A DNA stretch of 64,000 nt from Sphingobacterium sp. N143 (GTDB taxonomy: Bacteria; Bacteroidota; Bacteroidia; Sphingobacteriales; Sphingobacteriaceae), in assembly GCF_030325625.1 (NCBI RefSeq), contig NZ_JACAIS010000003.1, positions 62,001 through 126,000 of the forward strand, read 5' to 3'. Positions 37,107 to 46,280 of this stretch are shown here, piece by piece (within the stretch, counting starts at the first letter, position 1; the number at the start of each line of letters is the position of its first letter). Under the pieces are notes generated by a model. That model was not told the origin of the DNA, ran no database searches, and was given only the letters and a program-made list of their open reading frames with translations. The position numbers and the translations under genes were made by a program.

Positions 37107-37490
37107 TTGAATGATTATTATATTAATTGTTTCTGTTATTGATATTCCAAAGGTAAGCAGGTAAACAGGCCTTAAAAGTACCTCTACTTCCCTTTAAATT
37201 ATCTAAACTTCCCAACACCAAAAAATTATTGGTTAGCCTGAGCCCAACCTGAAGGATAGGTTAAATTTCATTGATCTTTTCTTTTAGTATGCATTCCAAA
37301 CTTTTTGGCGATTACATTTGTTAAAAACATAAACAAATACTAACGAATTCATCAGCCCTACTAATTCATGAAAATGGTATGCTTAGGCCAAGAAAAGTTC
37401 TTGATCTATGTCAACTTATTTTAATGTTTAATACAAGAAATTAGATGGTATATTAAAACAGTGATAAACAACAAATAACACTTATTAAAG
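37107..37490. promoter_or_regulatory. Divergent gap between AhpD-like operon and GAPDH
   Basis: AT-rich, with no gene. A plus-strand TACATTTG at 37313-37320 matches the -7 consensus TAnnTTTG, but no -33 TTTG sits at the expected spacing and the leader to the GAPDH start would be about 165 bases. I see no further element. Confidence 0.4.
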
Positions 37491-38474
37491 ATGAAAAAAA
37501 TAGCTATTAATGGATTTGGTCGTATCGGCCGGGCCGCTTTGAAAATTATTTTTGAAGCCCCGGACCTGGAAGTTGTTGGAATTAATGATCTGATGAGTAT
37601 TGAAAATGCTGCTTATTTGCTCAAATATGATAGCAACTATGGAAAATATGAAAAAGATGTACGTATCGAAGGAGATGCGCTTGTTGTTGATGGAAAATCA
37701 GTTAAGTATACAAGCATTAGAGAAATAGAAAATTTGCCATGGCGAGAAGTTCAGGCTGAAGTGGTCATTGAAAGCACGGGTATATTTACCAATAAAAACG
37801 ATGCGGAGAGACATTTATCAGCCGGAGCAAAGTTTGTCGTCATCTCAGGCCCTACCAAAGATACACCTACTGTCGTGCATGGCGTAAACACCGAAGATGG
37901 CAAGGTGTCTGTATTTTCATGTGCCAGCTGTACCACCAATAATATCAGCCCGATTATTGAAATACTGGGCAGAAAGCTCGGTATCAAAAAAGCGATCCTC
38001 AACACGACACACGCCTATACGGCCTCGCAGACTCTTGTCGACGCCCCTTCAAAAAAAGAACCCCGTATGGGAAGAGCAGCTGGCATTAACCTTGCTCCGG
38101 CAGCAACAGGGGCGGCGATAGCAACGACCAAAGCCTTACCGCAGTATGCCGGAAAATTTGATGGTATTGCAGTCAGGGTTCCGGTGCCAGTGGGATCGAT
38201 TTCAGATATTACTTTTATTGCTGAAAGAGCTACATCGATCGAAGAAATCAATCAGATCTTGATTGAAGAATCCAAAACGGAAAGATACCGTCAGGTTTTG
38301 GCCGTAACAGATGAGCCACTCGTCTCTCACGATATCGTTAAAAGTACCTTTGCCGCAACAGTTGACCTCGAAATGACGCGGGTGGTCGATGGAGACCTGG
38401 TAAAGGTGATGGCTTGGTATGATAACGAATGGGGATTTACAAATCAGATGATTAGACAGATACAAACGATCTAG
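37491..38474 (+). CDS. gap: Type I glyceraldehyde-3-phosphate dehydrogenase
   Basis: A 327-residue GAPDH. The Rossmann motif INGFGRIGR (6-14) and Asp33 (GINDL) predict NAD preference. The catalytic Cys147 lies in SCASCTTNNIS and the catalytic His in LNTTHAYTASQ. The usual second cysteine of the SCTTNC motif is Asn151 here, and the preceding Asn is Cys144, so the active-site cysteine arrangement differs from common glycolytic forms. It should convert glyceraldehyde-3-phosphate to 1,3-bisphosphoglycerate. It is a single-gene unit with its own terminator and may be a second paralogue. Confidence 0.92.
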   Translation: MKKIAINGFGRIGRAALKIIFEAPDLEVVGINDLMSIENAAYLLKYDSNYGKYEKDVRIEGDALVVDGKSVKYTSIREIENLPWREVQAEVVIESTGIFTNKNDAERHLSAGAKFVVISGPTKDTPTVVHGVNTEDGKVSVFSCASCTTNNISPIIEILGRKLGIKKAILNTTHAYTASQTLVDAPSKKEPRMGRAAGINLAPAATGAAIATTKALPQYAGKFDGIAVRVPVPVGSISDITFIAERATSIEEINQILIEESKTERYRQVLAVTDEPLVSHDIVKSTFAATVDLEMTRVVDGDLVKVMAWYDNEWGFTNQMIRQIQTI

Positions 38475-38510
38475 GCATTCACATTGTTTGAGTAGATACG
38501 TAGCCTTTTT

Positions 38511-38550
38511 AAGCAATATGTGTAAAATTACACCTATTGCTTATTTTTAT
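38511..38550 (+). terminator. Rho-independent terminator after gap
   Basis: AAGCAAT and GTGTAA pair with TTACAC and ATTGCTT (38511-38542) across small internal mismatches, followed by ATTTTTAT. It lies 36 bases after the GAPDH stop codon. Confidence 0.75.
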
Positions 38551-38768
38551 CATTTAAGACATTCGCCTGAGGTACCCCTCTTCTAACAACGTAATGTTCC
38601 ACTAACGCCAGTCCGAATAAGCGGTATGTATGCGATACCGAAAAGTCTGGAATTTCAGGTTCGTAACAGCAGGCAAGTAAAGGAATTATTTTTATCTTTA
38701 TCGATAGATTATTACTTTCTATAAAGATAAATAACCTGAATATAACCACTGTTAATGACTGATCTAAA

Positions 38769-39503
38769 ATGGAAAATAATGTACTGTACTTATTCGCTGC
38801 AATATTTATAATCGTTGGTACTGTGCTTAACAAAAAGAATGCGCGATATTTGCTAAGCGGATACAATACACTTTCCGAAGAGGAGAGAAATAAATTTAAT
38901 CTCGCTGATTTCCTTACATTTTTCAAAAGATCCTTCATCATTTTAGGCGGCTCATACCTGATCGTGGGCCTGCTCATTTCTGTATTCATTGAAGACCCAA
39001 TAGTTTTTACCATCTACAGCATCTTATATCCTTTAATCGGTATATTTTTGATTCTGTATACATCATCAAGATTTCATCATCAAAACAAGACATCATGGAT
39101 CGTATTGGTAATGGGATCATTAATAATCATACCGATCATAATCAGTATCGGTATTGGTCTTTCAAAGATCAAAATTACTTTGGACGAATATAAAATAAAT
39201 GTTTCGAGCCCCTATGGTGTAACCATTGATTATCATCAGATAAAATCCATCCATATCCAGAAAATGCCGCCCACCGTGCATAAGGTGAAGGGGTTTCAAA
39301 TGGTTCAAGTTAAAAAGGGTATTTTTAAACTGGCTGACGGACAATCCATAACAGTCCTGAGCAATGGAAAGGATAGTTGTTTTAGGATAACAACTACCCA
39401 GAACACCTATATTATTGACTACGATGCTGATCTCAAAAAAAGATTATATAAAAAGATTTATCCCGCAAATATTGACATGGCCGAACGATTAATGAGTCAG
39501 TAA
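38769..39503 (+). CDS. DUF3784-like membrane protein with C-terminal PH-like domain
   Basis: A 244-residue protein. The N-terminal half has three to four helices with the DUF3784 pattern (NKKNARYLLSGYNTLSEEER between helices 1 and 2). After a helix at about 118-136 the C-terminal part (about 137-235) is beta-rich, with KITLDEYKINVSSPYGVTIDYHQIKSI, like bacterial PH domains. The function is unknown. It stands alone, with 294 bases upstream and a long AT-rich gap downstream. Confidence 0.75.
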   Translation: MENNVLYLFAAIFIIVGTVLNKKNARYLLSGYNTLSEEERNKFNLADFLTFFKRSFIILGGSYLIVGLLISVFIEDPIVFTIYSILYPLIGIFLILYTSSRFHHQNKTSWIVLVMGSLIIIPIIISIGIGLSKIKITLDEYKINVSSPYGVTIDYHQIKSIHIQKMPPTVHKVKGFQMVQVKKGIFKLADGQSITVLSNGKDSCFRITTTQNTYIIDYDADLKKRLYKKIYPANIDMAERLMSQ

Positions 39504-40074
39504 TAGGAGTAACTATAGACGATTCTATATCCATACCATCTTTTAAATCTTTTAGCTTAAATTCATTAGATTCCTGAATTTATTTTAGTACAGATTAAAG
39601 CTACCACAACCCATAATGTCAAATGAAGAAAAAATTAAACTAACACACTCAAAACAATCCATCCACAAATTACCCCCTAACAAGCAATCGATTAGCTGAT
39701 TTATTGATCTTAATACAATCATTAAATCTTATCAATACAAATCTGCAAACAACTCAATGTAAAACATTTGATACAATTAAAGAGCAAATAACATCGAAAT
39801 AAGTTCTTTTTCACCGAGAGAATGCAATGACAGCACAAATAAATTAATATCCAATAAATAGCAACAACTGTCAACAAATATGATTTAATTAAATTATTAA
39901 TAAAACACAATTAATTATTTAAAAATATATTTTAAATTTATAATATTACAATTTACTCTAAATACTGCCATTTACTTATTATAAATATTGTTTAAAAAAA
40001 ATACAATGATTGATTTAAATATGGCGAAGCCGAAAAGCCAATAATAGAGTAGGAAAAACCAAACAAATAAACCA
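39504..40074. other. Long AT-rich gap before the LodA-like gene
   Basis: This 571-base stretch is very AT-rich, especially 39840-40020. It shows no coding content, no strong hairpin and no clean TTTG/TAnnTTTG promoter. The promoter of the oxidase pair must lie here. Confidence 0.5.
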
Positions 40075-42117
40075 ATGAATTTAGCAATTCATCCTTCGGT
40101 AGGCATTGCCCGGCTCGGGAACAGTCTTACTGATATCTGTTTATCACCTGTCACCATCGGAGGCCTCCCCTTTGATGCGGACATAAACAGAAACCCTTCG
40201 CAGCCCATCACAGATTTCAAAGATAAGCTGGGTCGTATTAAACGACAGGGCCAACCATTCACTGTTGTCACAGACACTGGCGAAGAAATCACTCTTGACC
40301 ATCCAAATGTGACATCGATCGAATGGACAGTACATCTGGCAAACAAAAAAGCTGCTTGGTATCAATATAGTGAGTTACAGGGGAACTTATTATATGGCCC
40401 TCAGAACAGCTACCAGAATCAACAAATCTCTTTCAGAAACCCAGAAAAGAAAAGTGAACACGAAAGACAAACGCTGATTATAGATCCTGGACCAAGAACT
40501 ATTTCAGGAAGAAAAAACTCAATAGGCTTCGATAAAACCAATGTTCCTGCGGGTTATCCAGCACAATACCCACCTGAAAAGGTTCAATTTGGGGTAGCTG
40601 TAACGACTTTGGGTGATCTCTTGACGGACAGTTCTGGTAGGCTGATCGTTTTGGGCGGCTATGGAAATGCTGGAGGAAACCTCCCTCTGACAAGCTATGG
40701 CGGGTCAAGTACCTGGCATGACGATATTTCTGACGGTGCTGTATATTGCACAGTTACATTTACCGATGGATCTTCGGTTTCATTAACAGCATGGGTCGTG
40801 GTCGGCTCACCTGATTTTGCACCTGAGATCGTGAATATTTCAACTTTGAGCGATACCATGTTTGATGTGGCAGTCAGGAATTTTGACCTCGTTCCGGATA
40901 TGTACAGTAATGGAAACTATAACCCTAATTATCAAGCAAATTACCAAAGGGATATTTTACCCATCATCAACAGAATTGGAAGATATCAATGGGTGTCCAA
41001 TGTGCAGTCAATGATGGCTTTCACAAGCAATATTTTTGACTTTACCGACAATTCAGAAGCTAATTGGCACAATAGGCAAAATTACCTCTCTTATTTTAGA
41101 CGGAATGACGCTCAGCCCCCCGTTCCTCCTGCTTTACCGCAAGAACAATTATTTAAAGAAAATGGAACAGATATATTCCCGATGATGCCGCTAAACTCAG
41201 GAAGTAACTCCGTGAGCAATACGAACATTATGAAATTTCTGGCCTTAGATCAGACTCAGTTATTTTTGATGCAGCAATGGGCCAATGGTTATTTCGTCAA
41301 TAATCCTGATTATGACAAATACCCGGTAGATTCGAGCGATATGGCAAGTGTCGGCAATTGCGTGGGTTTGCCGATGTGCCCCGGGATTGAAGTGACATGG
41401 AGTCTGCAGAACCCGATCATTTATGCTGCACCATATAGAATTTTACAATACGGGAATGAACAGCAATATGCCGCAAATGGATTAACGCCTTCGAGGGATG
41501 AATGTGAAGGTGGCGGCTGCGAACCGGGTGACCTGACCAAAAGAATGGCCTGTCCATGGCAAGCTGATTTCTTTCAGTGCACGATCCAACTGATCAATTT
41601 CACAGACCCTTCGACCAATAAAGCGGGATCACCGGCAGCTCCCCTGCCTCCAACCTATTACTCTTACTGGTGGCCGCCCCAAAGTCCATGGGATGTTCTG
41701 GTAGGTGAATTTACAGCGGACGGTCAGGCCGCAACGAATGTTCCTGCTGGTCAACAAATGAATTATGCCCGTGGAATAAACAGCTTTACACAGATGGTCT
41801 CATACTGGTATGCCCTGGGCTTCATCAGAGATATCAATTCGAACAGTACGGGCTTCCCATTCTTTGTCGAAACAGAAAGAAACAACGAAATATTTACTTA
41901 CGACAATGTCCCTATTAGCCAGATAAGTGGGAACAAAGAGGATAATGAAACAACAATTCCTGTTTTCTATATTGAAGAAGATACACAGGTCATCAAGAAA
42001 AGAAGTGAAAAAGGACGACTACTGATGGAGCATTTGGAAGAAGTTGGATTCAAAAAGATTGAAGTTGCTGGTGAGCGTATGCCATTGCCACGTTCGGGAA
42101 CCCGAAACAGAAGATAG
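40075..42117 (+). CDS. LodA/GoxA-like CTQ-dependent amino-acid oxidase
   Basis: A 680-residue protein of the LodA family. Landmarks are the N-terminus HPSVGIARLGNS, GRLIVLGGYGNAG with WHDDISDG, LPMCPGIEVTWSL, and GDLTKRMACPWQADFFQC. Characterised members are quinoproteins that oxidise the amino group of lysine or glycine with release of ammonia and hydrogen peroxide. Their cofactor, cysteine tryptophylquinone, is made from one Cys and one Trp of the chain. Candidates here are Cys502 (or Cys493) and Trp532/Trp533 in YWWPPQSPW; the Cys-Trp spacing looks shorter than in Marinomonas LodA. No signal peptide is visible. The flavoprotein needed for cofactor maturation is encoded three bases downstream. 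The substrate is unknown. Confidence 0.85.
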   Translation: MNLAIHPSVGIARLGNSLTDICLSPVTIGGLPFDADINRNPSQPITDFKDKLGRIKRQGQPFTVVTDTGEEITLDHPNVTSIEWTVHLANKKAAWYQYSELQGNLLYGPQNSYQNQQISFRNPEKKSEHERQTLIIDPGPRTISGRKNSIGFDKTNVPAGYPAQYPPEKVQFGVAVTTLGDLLTDSSGRLIVLGGYGNAGGNLPLTSYGGSSTWHDDISDGAVYCTVTFTDGSSVSLTAWVVVGSPDFAPEIVNISTLSDTMFDVAVRNFDLVPDMYSNGNYNPNYQANYQRDILPIINRIGRYQWVSNVQSMMAFTSNIFDFTDNSEANWHNRQNYLSYFRRNDAQPPVPPALPQEQLFKENGTDIFPMMPLNSGSNSVSNTNIMKFLALDQTQLFLMQQWANGYFVNNPDYDKYPVDSSDMASVGNCVGLPMCPGIEVTWSLQNPIIYAAPYRILQYGNEQQYAANGLTPSRDECEGGGCEPGDLTKRMACPWQADFFQCTIQLINFTDPSTNKAGSPAAPLPPTYYSYWWPPQSPWDVLVGEFTADGQAATNVPAGQQMNYARGINSFTQMVSYWYALGFIRDINSNSTGFPFFVETERNNEIFTYDNVPISQISGNKEDNETTIPVFYIEEDTQVIKKRSEKGRLLMEHLEEVGFKKIEVAGERMPLPRSGTRNRR

Positions 42118-42120
42118 GAG

Positions 42121-43224
42121 ATGCAAAATTTGTTAGAAACGAATGTATTAATTGTCGGCGGAGGTCCTGCTGGGGCTTCTGCCGCTTTAAGTTTGCTTAA
42201 ATATTCGAACTTAAATGTCATTATTGTAGAAGAATCGGATTTAGCGTCAGTAAAAGTCGGTGAACAGGTCAATTCAAGTATTTTTGGTTTATTGGAATAT
42301 ATGGGAATTGGAAGGGATGATTTTACCCAGGATAATTTTATACTGGGATACAGCAGCACGGCTGCCTGGGGAAGCGAAAGGATCTCGGTAAGGGACTCCA
42401 TTTTTAATACTGAAACCGAAAGCTTCCAGTTAAACAGGGAAGAATTTGACTACACGCTATTGGAGAAAGTATCAGAAAAAGGAGGAATTATTTTTCCGAG
42501 GACAAAATGCCTCCAGTTTGACCAAAAGGATGATAACAGTTGGGACGTAGATTTAAAACATGACACAAAAGGACATTTTGCAGTACATGCAGACTACCTG
42601 ATAGATGCGACGGGGAGGTCAGGTAGTGTCGGCAGAAAGCTAGGCCTTGAGTCCACACGATACGATGAATTGACAGCCATTGGAAAGTTTCTATACTGTA
42701 AAGAATCGCAGCATGTCAAACAGGATATTGTTATTGAATCTATTGAAGATGGATGGTGGTATTGCGCCACGTTGCCTAATCAGAAAATGACCTTAACCTT
42801 CTTTACAGACGCAAGTATCATCAAAGAAAAAAGGCTCGAAAAAATTGAAAACTGGAATGAGCTTTTGTCAAAAACAACTCATATCCAACATAAAATCACA
42901 GCAGCATACTCGGTAGGAAAACCATGGGTAAAGAATGCTTTTTCACAGGTGACGGACATTCTTTCTAGAAAGAACTTTTTGGCCGTCGGTGACGCCGTTG
43001 CATCTTTTGATCCCATCTCTTCTATGGGCATCGGGTTTGCCATCACTTCGGCCTGCAATGCTGCCAAAGCTATTATAGATGCAAATCTAGGATATGAAAA
43101 AACTTTTACAAGCTACCAAGAGAATATAAACGCGATTTATCATCAATACCTACAGACTAAAGCTTTTTTTTACCAGAAAGAACAACGCTGGAGCAATTCT
43201 GCTTTTTGGCGAAAAAGGATCTGA
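42121..43224 (+). CDS. LodB-like FAD-dependent oxidoreductase (cofactor maturation)
   Basis: A 367-residue flavoprotein. The N-terminal dinucleotide-binding motif is LIVGGGPAGASAAL (Gly13-Gly18), followed by a Glu at the end of strand 2 (VIIVEE). DYLIDATGRSGSV and FLAVGDAVASFDPISSMGIGFA are the second and third FAD motifs of the tryptophan-halogenase-like group. In the LodA/LodB system this partner is required to build the quinone cofactor in LodA. The three-base spacing after the LodA-like gene argues for joint translation and the same role here. Confidence 0.85.
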   Translation: MQNLLETNVLIVGGGPAGASAALSLLKYSNLNVIIVEESDLASVKVGEQVNSSIFGLLEYMGIGRDDFTQDNFILGYSSTAAWGSERISVRDSIFNTETESFQLNREEFDYTLLEKVSEKGGIIFPRTKCLQFDQKDDNSWDVDLKHDTKGHFAVHADYLIDATGRSGSVGRKLGLESTRYDELTAIGKFLYCKESQHVKQDIVIESIEDGWWYCATLPNQKMTLTFFTDASIIKEKRLEKIENWNELLSKTTHIQHKITAAYSVGKPWVKNAFSQVTDILSRKNFLAVGDAVASFDPISSMGIGFAITSACNAAKAIIDANLGYEKTFTSYQENINAIYHQYLQTKAFFYQKEQRWSNSAFWRKRI

Positions 43225-43245
43225 CAAGATAGCATTACACCCAGA

Positions 43246-44655
43246 TTATTTTATCTTACTGGTATCAACAGGCCAATCATCGGTACGAAATGGCGCGACC
43301 GGTAATCCAGCTTTGTTGAAGATATTCCCGATCCCTGTATTGCTAAACTGATAGCGAACAGCCACCGGTGTCTTGACCTGCTTGCTGGAAACAACGATCT
43401 GATGTCCTTTTATTTTGACCGCAGCGGGATAAAAGACTTTGTCGGCACCTGCTATAAACATTTCTTTGGGTGCATTGCCCTTGAGTATTAAGCCTTCCCC
43501 TGCATTGTCAAAATCTAGCTCAACCTGGTTTTTCTGTATAGTCAACGATTTAAAGATCGGACTTTTATAGGTTCCCCGATCTAAATTGTAGTTTTCAGCC
43601 AAAGCCAAATTTGCCAAGCGGAGCCCTACATCTTTTTTATTGGACGGGTGAATATTCAACGTATCTTCAACCAGGTCTGAAACCACGACCATACCGGTCT
43701 TTGCTGTCGCAAGGTTTTTAGTTTGTGCTTCCCGGAGCAATGCTCCTACATTGTACTTCGGATACTTGTTGGGCGCTATCTGTACAAAATAAAACGGGAA
43801 GTCCTTATTCCATGACTTACGCCAGGAGCTGATCAGGGTATCCATCAATACAGTATAGCTTGACGCAGTCTCTACATTGCTTTCTCCCTGATACCATAGG
43901 ACACCAGCAATAGTATGATTAATCAACGGAGCAATCATTGCATTATAGGTATACCCAGGAGTGATGGGCCAGCCTGTTGATACTTTTTTCTTCATGGCGG
44001 CATCTTTCAAAACTGGATTGTTTGCCACCTGTTGGGCTGGAACCCATACCTCAGCTGGCGTCCCACCCCAATTACTGCTGATCAAACCTATAGGAACATT
44101 CAGCTCCTTGTTCAGCACTTTTCCAAAATAATAGGCGACGGCACTGAAACTTTTCAGGGTATTGCTGTCGCAAACCATCCAATTTCCTTCTAGGTTATCC
44201 TGAGGTGTCCGGGATGTTGCTTTGCTGGCCTGAAAGAATTTTATATTCAGCTTGTCGAGCAGCGGAAACTCTTCCTTCACACTGCTCAGGCCATGGTTAT
44301 AGCTCCATTCCATATTTGACTGGCCACTGCATAACCACACTTCACCAATGAACACGTTGTCAAGGACAATTTTATTTTCACCTTCAAATACAATAGTATA
44401 TGGACCGCCCGCTGCTGGTGTTTGAATATTAGCTTGCCAATTTGCATTTCCGTCAGTCTCCACTTCTGTTGTTTTATTGTCCCAGGAAGTGCTGATCTTT
44501 ATCTTTTCCCTGGGTGAGCCCCATCCCCACAGCCTCGTACTTGATTTCTGCTGTAAAACCATATCACTTGCCAATATATTTGGTAAACGGATATGCGCAT
44601 AGGAAGAAAGCGCAAAAAAAGAGAAGACCAGGAAAAAGAAATATTTATTCATCAT
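43246..44655 (-). CDS. Sialate O-acetylesterase (SASA domain)
   Basis: A 469-residue secreted esterase (signal peptide ending SSYA). The SGNH-type core has the nucleophile Ser113 in CSGQSNMEWS. An N-terminal beta-sandwich (about 22-105, LASDMVLQQKSSTRLWGWG) and a C-terminal domain flank it. The Asp/His pair is expected near DTLNIHPSNKKDVGLRLA. It should remove O-acetyl groups from sialic acids so that sialidase and lyase can act. It is the last gene of the sialic acid operon and closely resembles the preceding gene, suggesting tandem duplication. Confidence 0.92.
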   Translation of the reverse strand: MMNKYFFFLVFSFFALSSYAHIRLPNILASDMVLQQKSSTRLWGWGSPREKIKISTSWDNKTTEVETDGNANWQANIQTPAAGGPYTIVFEGENKIVLDNVFIGEVWLCSGQSNMEWSYNHGLSSVKEEFPLLDKLNIKFFQASKATSRTPQDNLEGNWMVCDSNTLKSFSAVAYYFGKVLNKELNVPIGLISSNWGGTPAEVWVPAQQVANNPVLKDAAMKKKVSTGWPITPGYTYNAMIAPLINHTIAGVLWYQGESNVETASSYTVLMDTLISSWRKSWNKDFPFYFVQIAPNKYPKYNVGALLREAQTKNLATAKTGMVVVSDLVEDTLNIHPSNKKDVGLRLANLALAENYNLDRGTYKSPIFKSLTIQKNQVELDFDNAGEGLILKGNAPKEMFIAGADKVFYPAAVKIKGHQIVVSSKQVKTPVAVRYQFSNTGIGNIFNKAGLPVAPFRTDDWPVDTSKIK

Positions 44656-44806
44656 GTTATGTTTATAATGTTATTGCGGTTCATCATTCGCATTGATTGG
44701 TTCTCTCACCTCCCCACAACTCATTGAATAACAAAAATATATCATATAGATTAACTTTGCAAGTATAGTTTATTTTCTTAAAAAAAGTACCAGGGAATAG
44801 ACAATA

Positions 44807-46219
44807 CTAATTAAAATCTGGCCAATTATCGGTACGGAAAGGTGCTACGGGCAATCCTCTTGCATTAAAAAGATTAGGCATAGATACGTTGGTAAATCCG
44901 AACCGCACCGCCTGAGGTTCTTTAACCTGATCTGAAAAAACGAGCAATTCCGAGCCTTGGAGTTTAAATTTGGCTGGATAAAATTTACGGTCTTTGCCAG
45001 CGATATAAAGATCAATAATTTCTTTACCACGAACCTCCAGTTTACCTTCGAGATTGGAAAAGGATATGGATATTTTGTCACCTTCAACCTTATATTCCTT
45101 TAGGGTCGGCGACTTGTAATCAACCAATGGCCGTGCATACATTTCTGCTAAAGCTAGATCTGCCAACCGGGATGCCACTTCTTTCTTTCGTGTAGGATGG
45201 ATATTCTTTAGATCGTCAACGAGGTCTGTGGTGACCACCATGCCTGAGCGAGGTAACAAACAGGCCGTCTTCGCTTGTTGCTCCCGCAGTAGTGCAGCAT
45301 TAGGTTTTTTATACTGCGAATAGGTATGGGGCGCAATTTGTACAAAATAAAATGGAAACTGATATCCCCAGGCTTCCCGCCAGGCACCTACCATTGTTCG
45401 GATGAGCTTATCATAACCAGCATAGGAAATGGTATTATCCTCGCCTTGGTACCATAATGCACCTGCCATCGTATATCCTGCAAAAGGAGCCAGCATGCTG
45501 TTCCAAAGTACTCCGGGTTGATAAGGTTTACGGGGGGCCAGCTTTTGATAAGCCGCATATGTCTTCAGCTCCTCATCGGACTCTACCTTTTCTTTTGGTG
45601 TCCAATATTCGGCAGCACTACCGCCCCAGCTGGCATTGATGATGCCTACTGGAACATGCAGTTCACGCGAAAGTTTTTCAGCAAAGAAATAACCAATTGC
45701 GGAGAAGTTTTCCAGTGTCTGTGGGCCACAGACAGTCCAGCTGTCAAAGATATTGTCCTGTGGTGTTTGGGAAGCGATATTGCTGACCTGCAGCAGCCTG
45801 ATCTTTGGATTCGCTGAGCTTGGCAGGATGTCCAAAATCTCTTTGAGTTTATTGGCCCCCGACCATTGCATATTGGATTGGCCTGAACAGACCCAAACTT
45901 CACCAATCATCACATTTTTAAGTTCCAAGTGCTCCTGTTGGGAAACAAATTTTATGGTATGGGGTCCTCCAGCAGGAGGTGTTTCTACTTGTGTGCGCCA
46001 AGTCGCATCGCCAGTGACAACAGTTTCCAAAGTATCTTTGCGCCAGGAAGGTATGACCAATACTTTTTGTCCCGCTTTTGCCCATCCCCATATATTGACC
46101 ATAGACTGGCGTTGCAGCACCATGTTGTCCGAGAAAAATGCTGGGACTCTCAACCGTTGACCAAAAACATCGGCCAATATCATCCAGCAGAAAATGATCA
46201 TCAGTACTATTCTTTTCAT
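44807..46219 (-). CDS. Sialate O-acetylesterase (SASA domain), second copy
   Basis: A 470-residue paralogue of the following gene with the same layout: signal peptide (ending DVFGQ), beta-sandwich with FSDNMVLQRQSMVNIWGWA, nucleophile Ser114 in CSGQSNMQWS and the C-terminal LKNIHPTRKKEVASRLADL. The two copies may take different acetyl positions (4-O versus 7/8/9-O) or different linkages; this is inference. There is a 151-base gap between the copies and 61 bases to the upstream transporter gene. Confidence 0.92.
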   Translation of the reverse strand: MKRIVLMIIFCWMILADVFGQRLRVPAFFSDNMVLQRQSMVNIWGWAKAGQKVLVIPSWRKDTLETVVTGDATWRTQVETPPAGGPHTIKFVSQQEHLELKNVMIGEVWVCSGQSNMQWSGANKLKEILDILPSSANPKIRLLQVSNIASQTPQDNIFDSWTVCGPQTLENFSAIGYFFAEKLSRELHVPVGIINASWGGSAAEYWTPKEKVESDEELKTYAAYQKLAPRKPYQPGVLWNSMLAPFAGYTMAGALWYQGEDNTISYAGYDKLIRTMVGAWREAWGYQFPFYFVQIAPHTYSQYKKPNAALLREQQAKTACLLPRSGMVVTTDLVDDLKNIHPTRKKEVASRLADLALAEMYARPLVDYKSPTLKEYKVEGDKISISFSNLEGKLEVRGKEIIDLYIAGKDRKFYPAKFKLQGSELLVFSDQVKEPQAVRFGFTNVSMPNLFNARGLPVAPFRTDNWPDFN

Positions 46220-46280
46220 CCGTTTAAATTATTGTTTTTAAATACCGCTGTGTTTGGAACATGGATATTTCATAATTGCT

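Noticed and set aside
38534..39013. Minus-strand open frame of 159 codons
   Set aside because: It overlaps the GAPDH terminator and the DUF3784-like gene on the other strand, and its sequence looks random.
39840..40020. AT-rich stretch considered as a replication origin
   Set aside because: There are no repeated DnaA-box-like sequences and no neighbouring replication genes; AT-richness alone is not enough.
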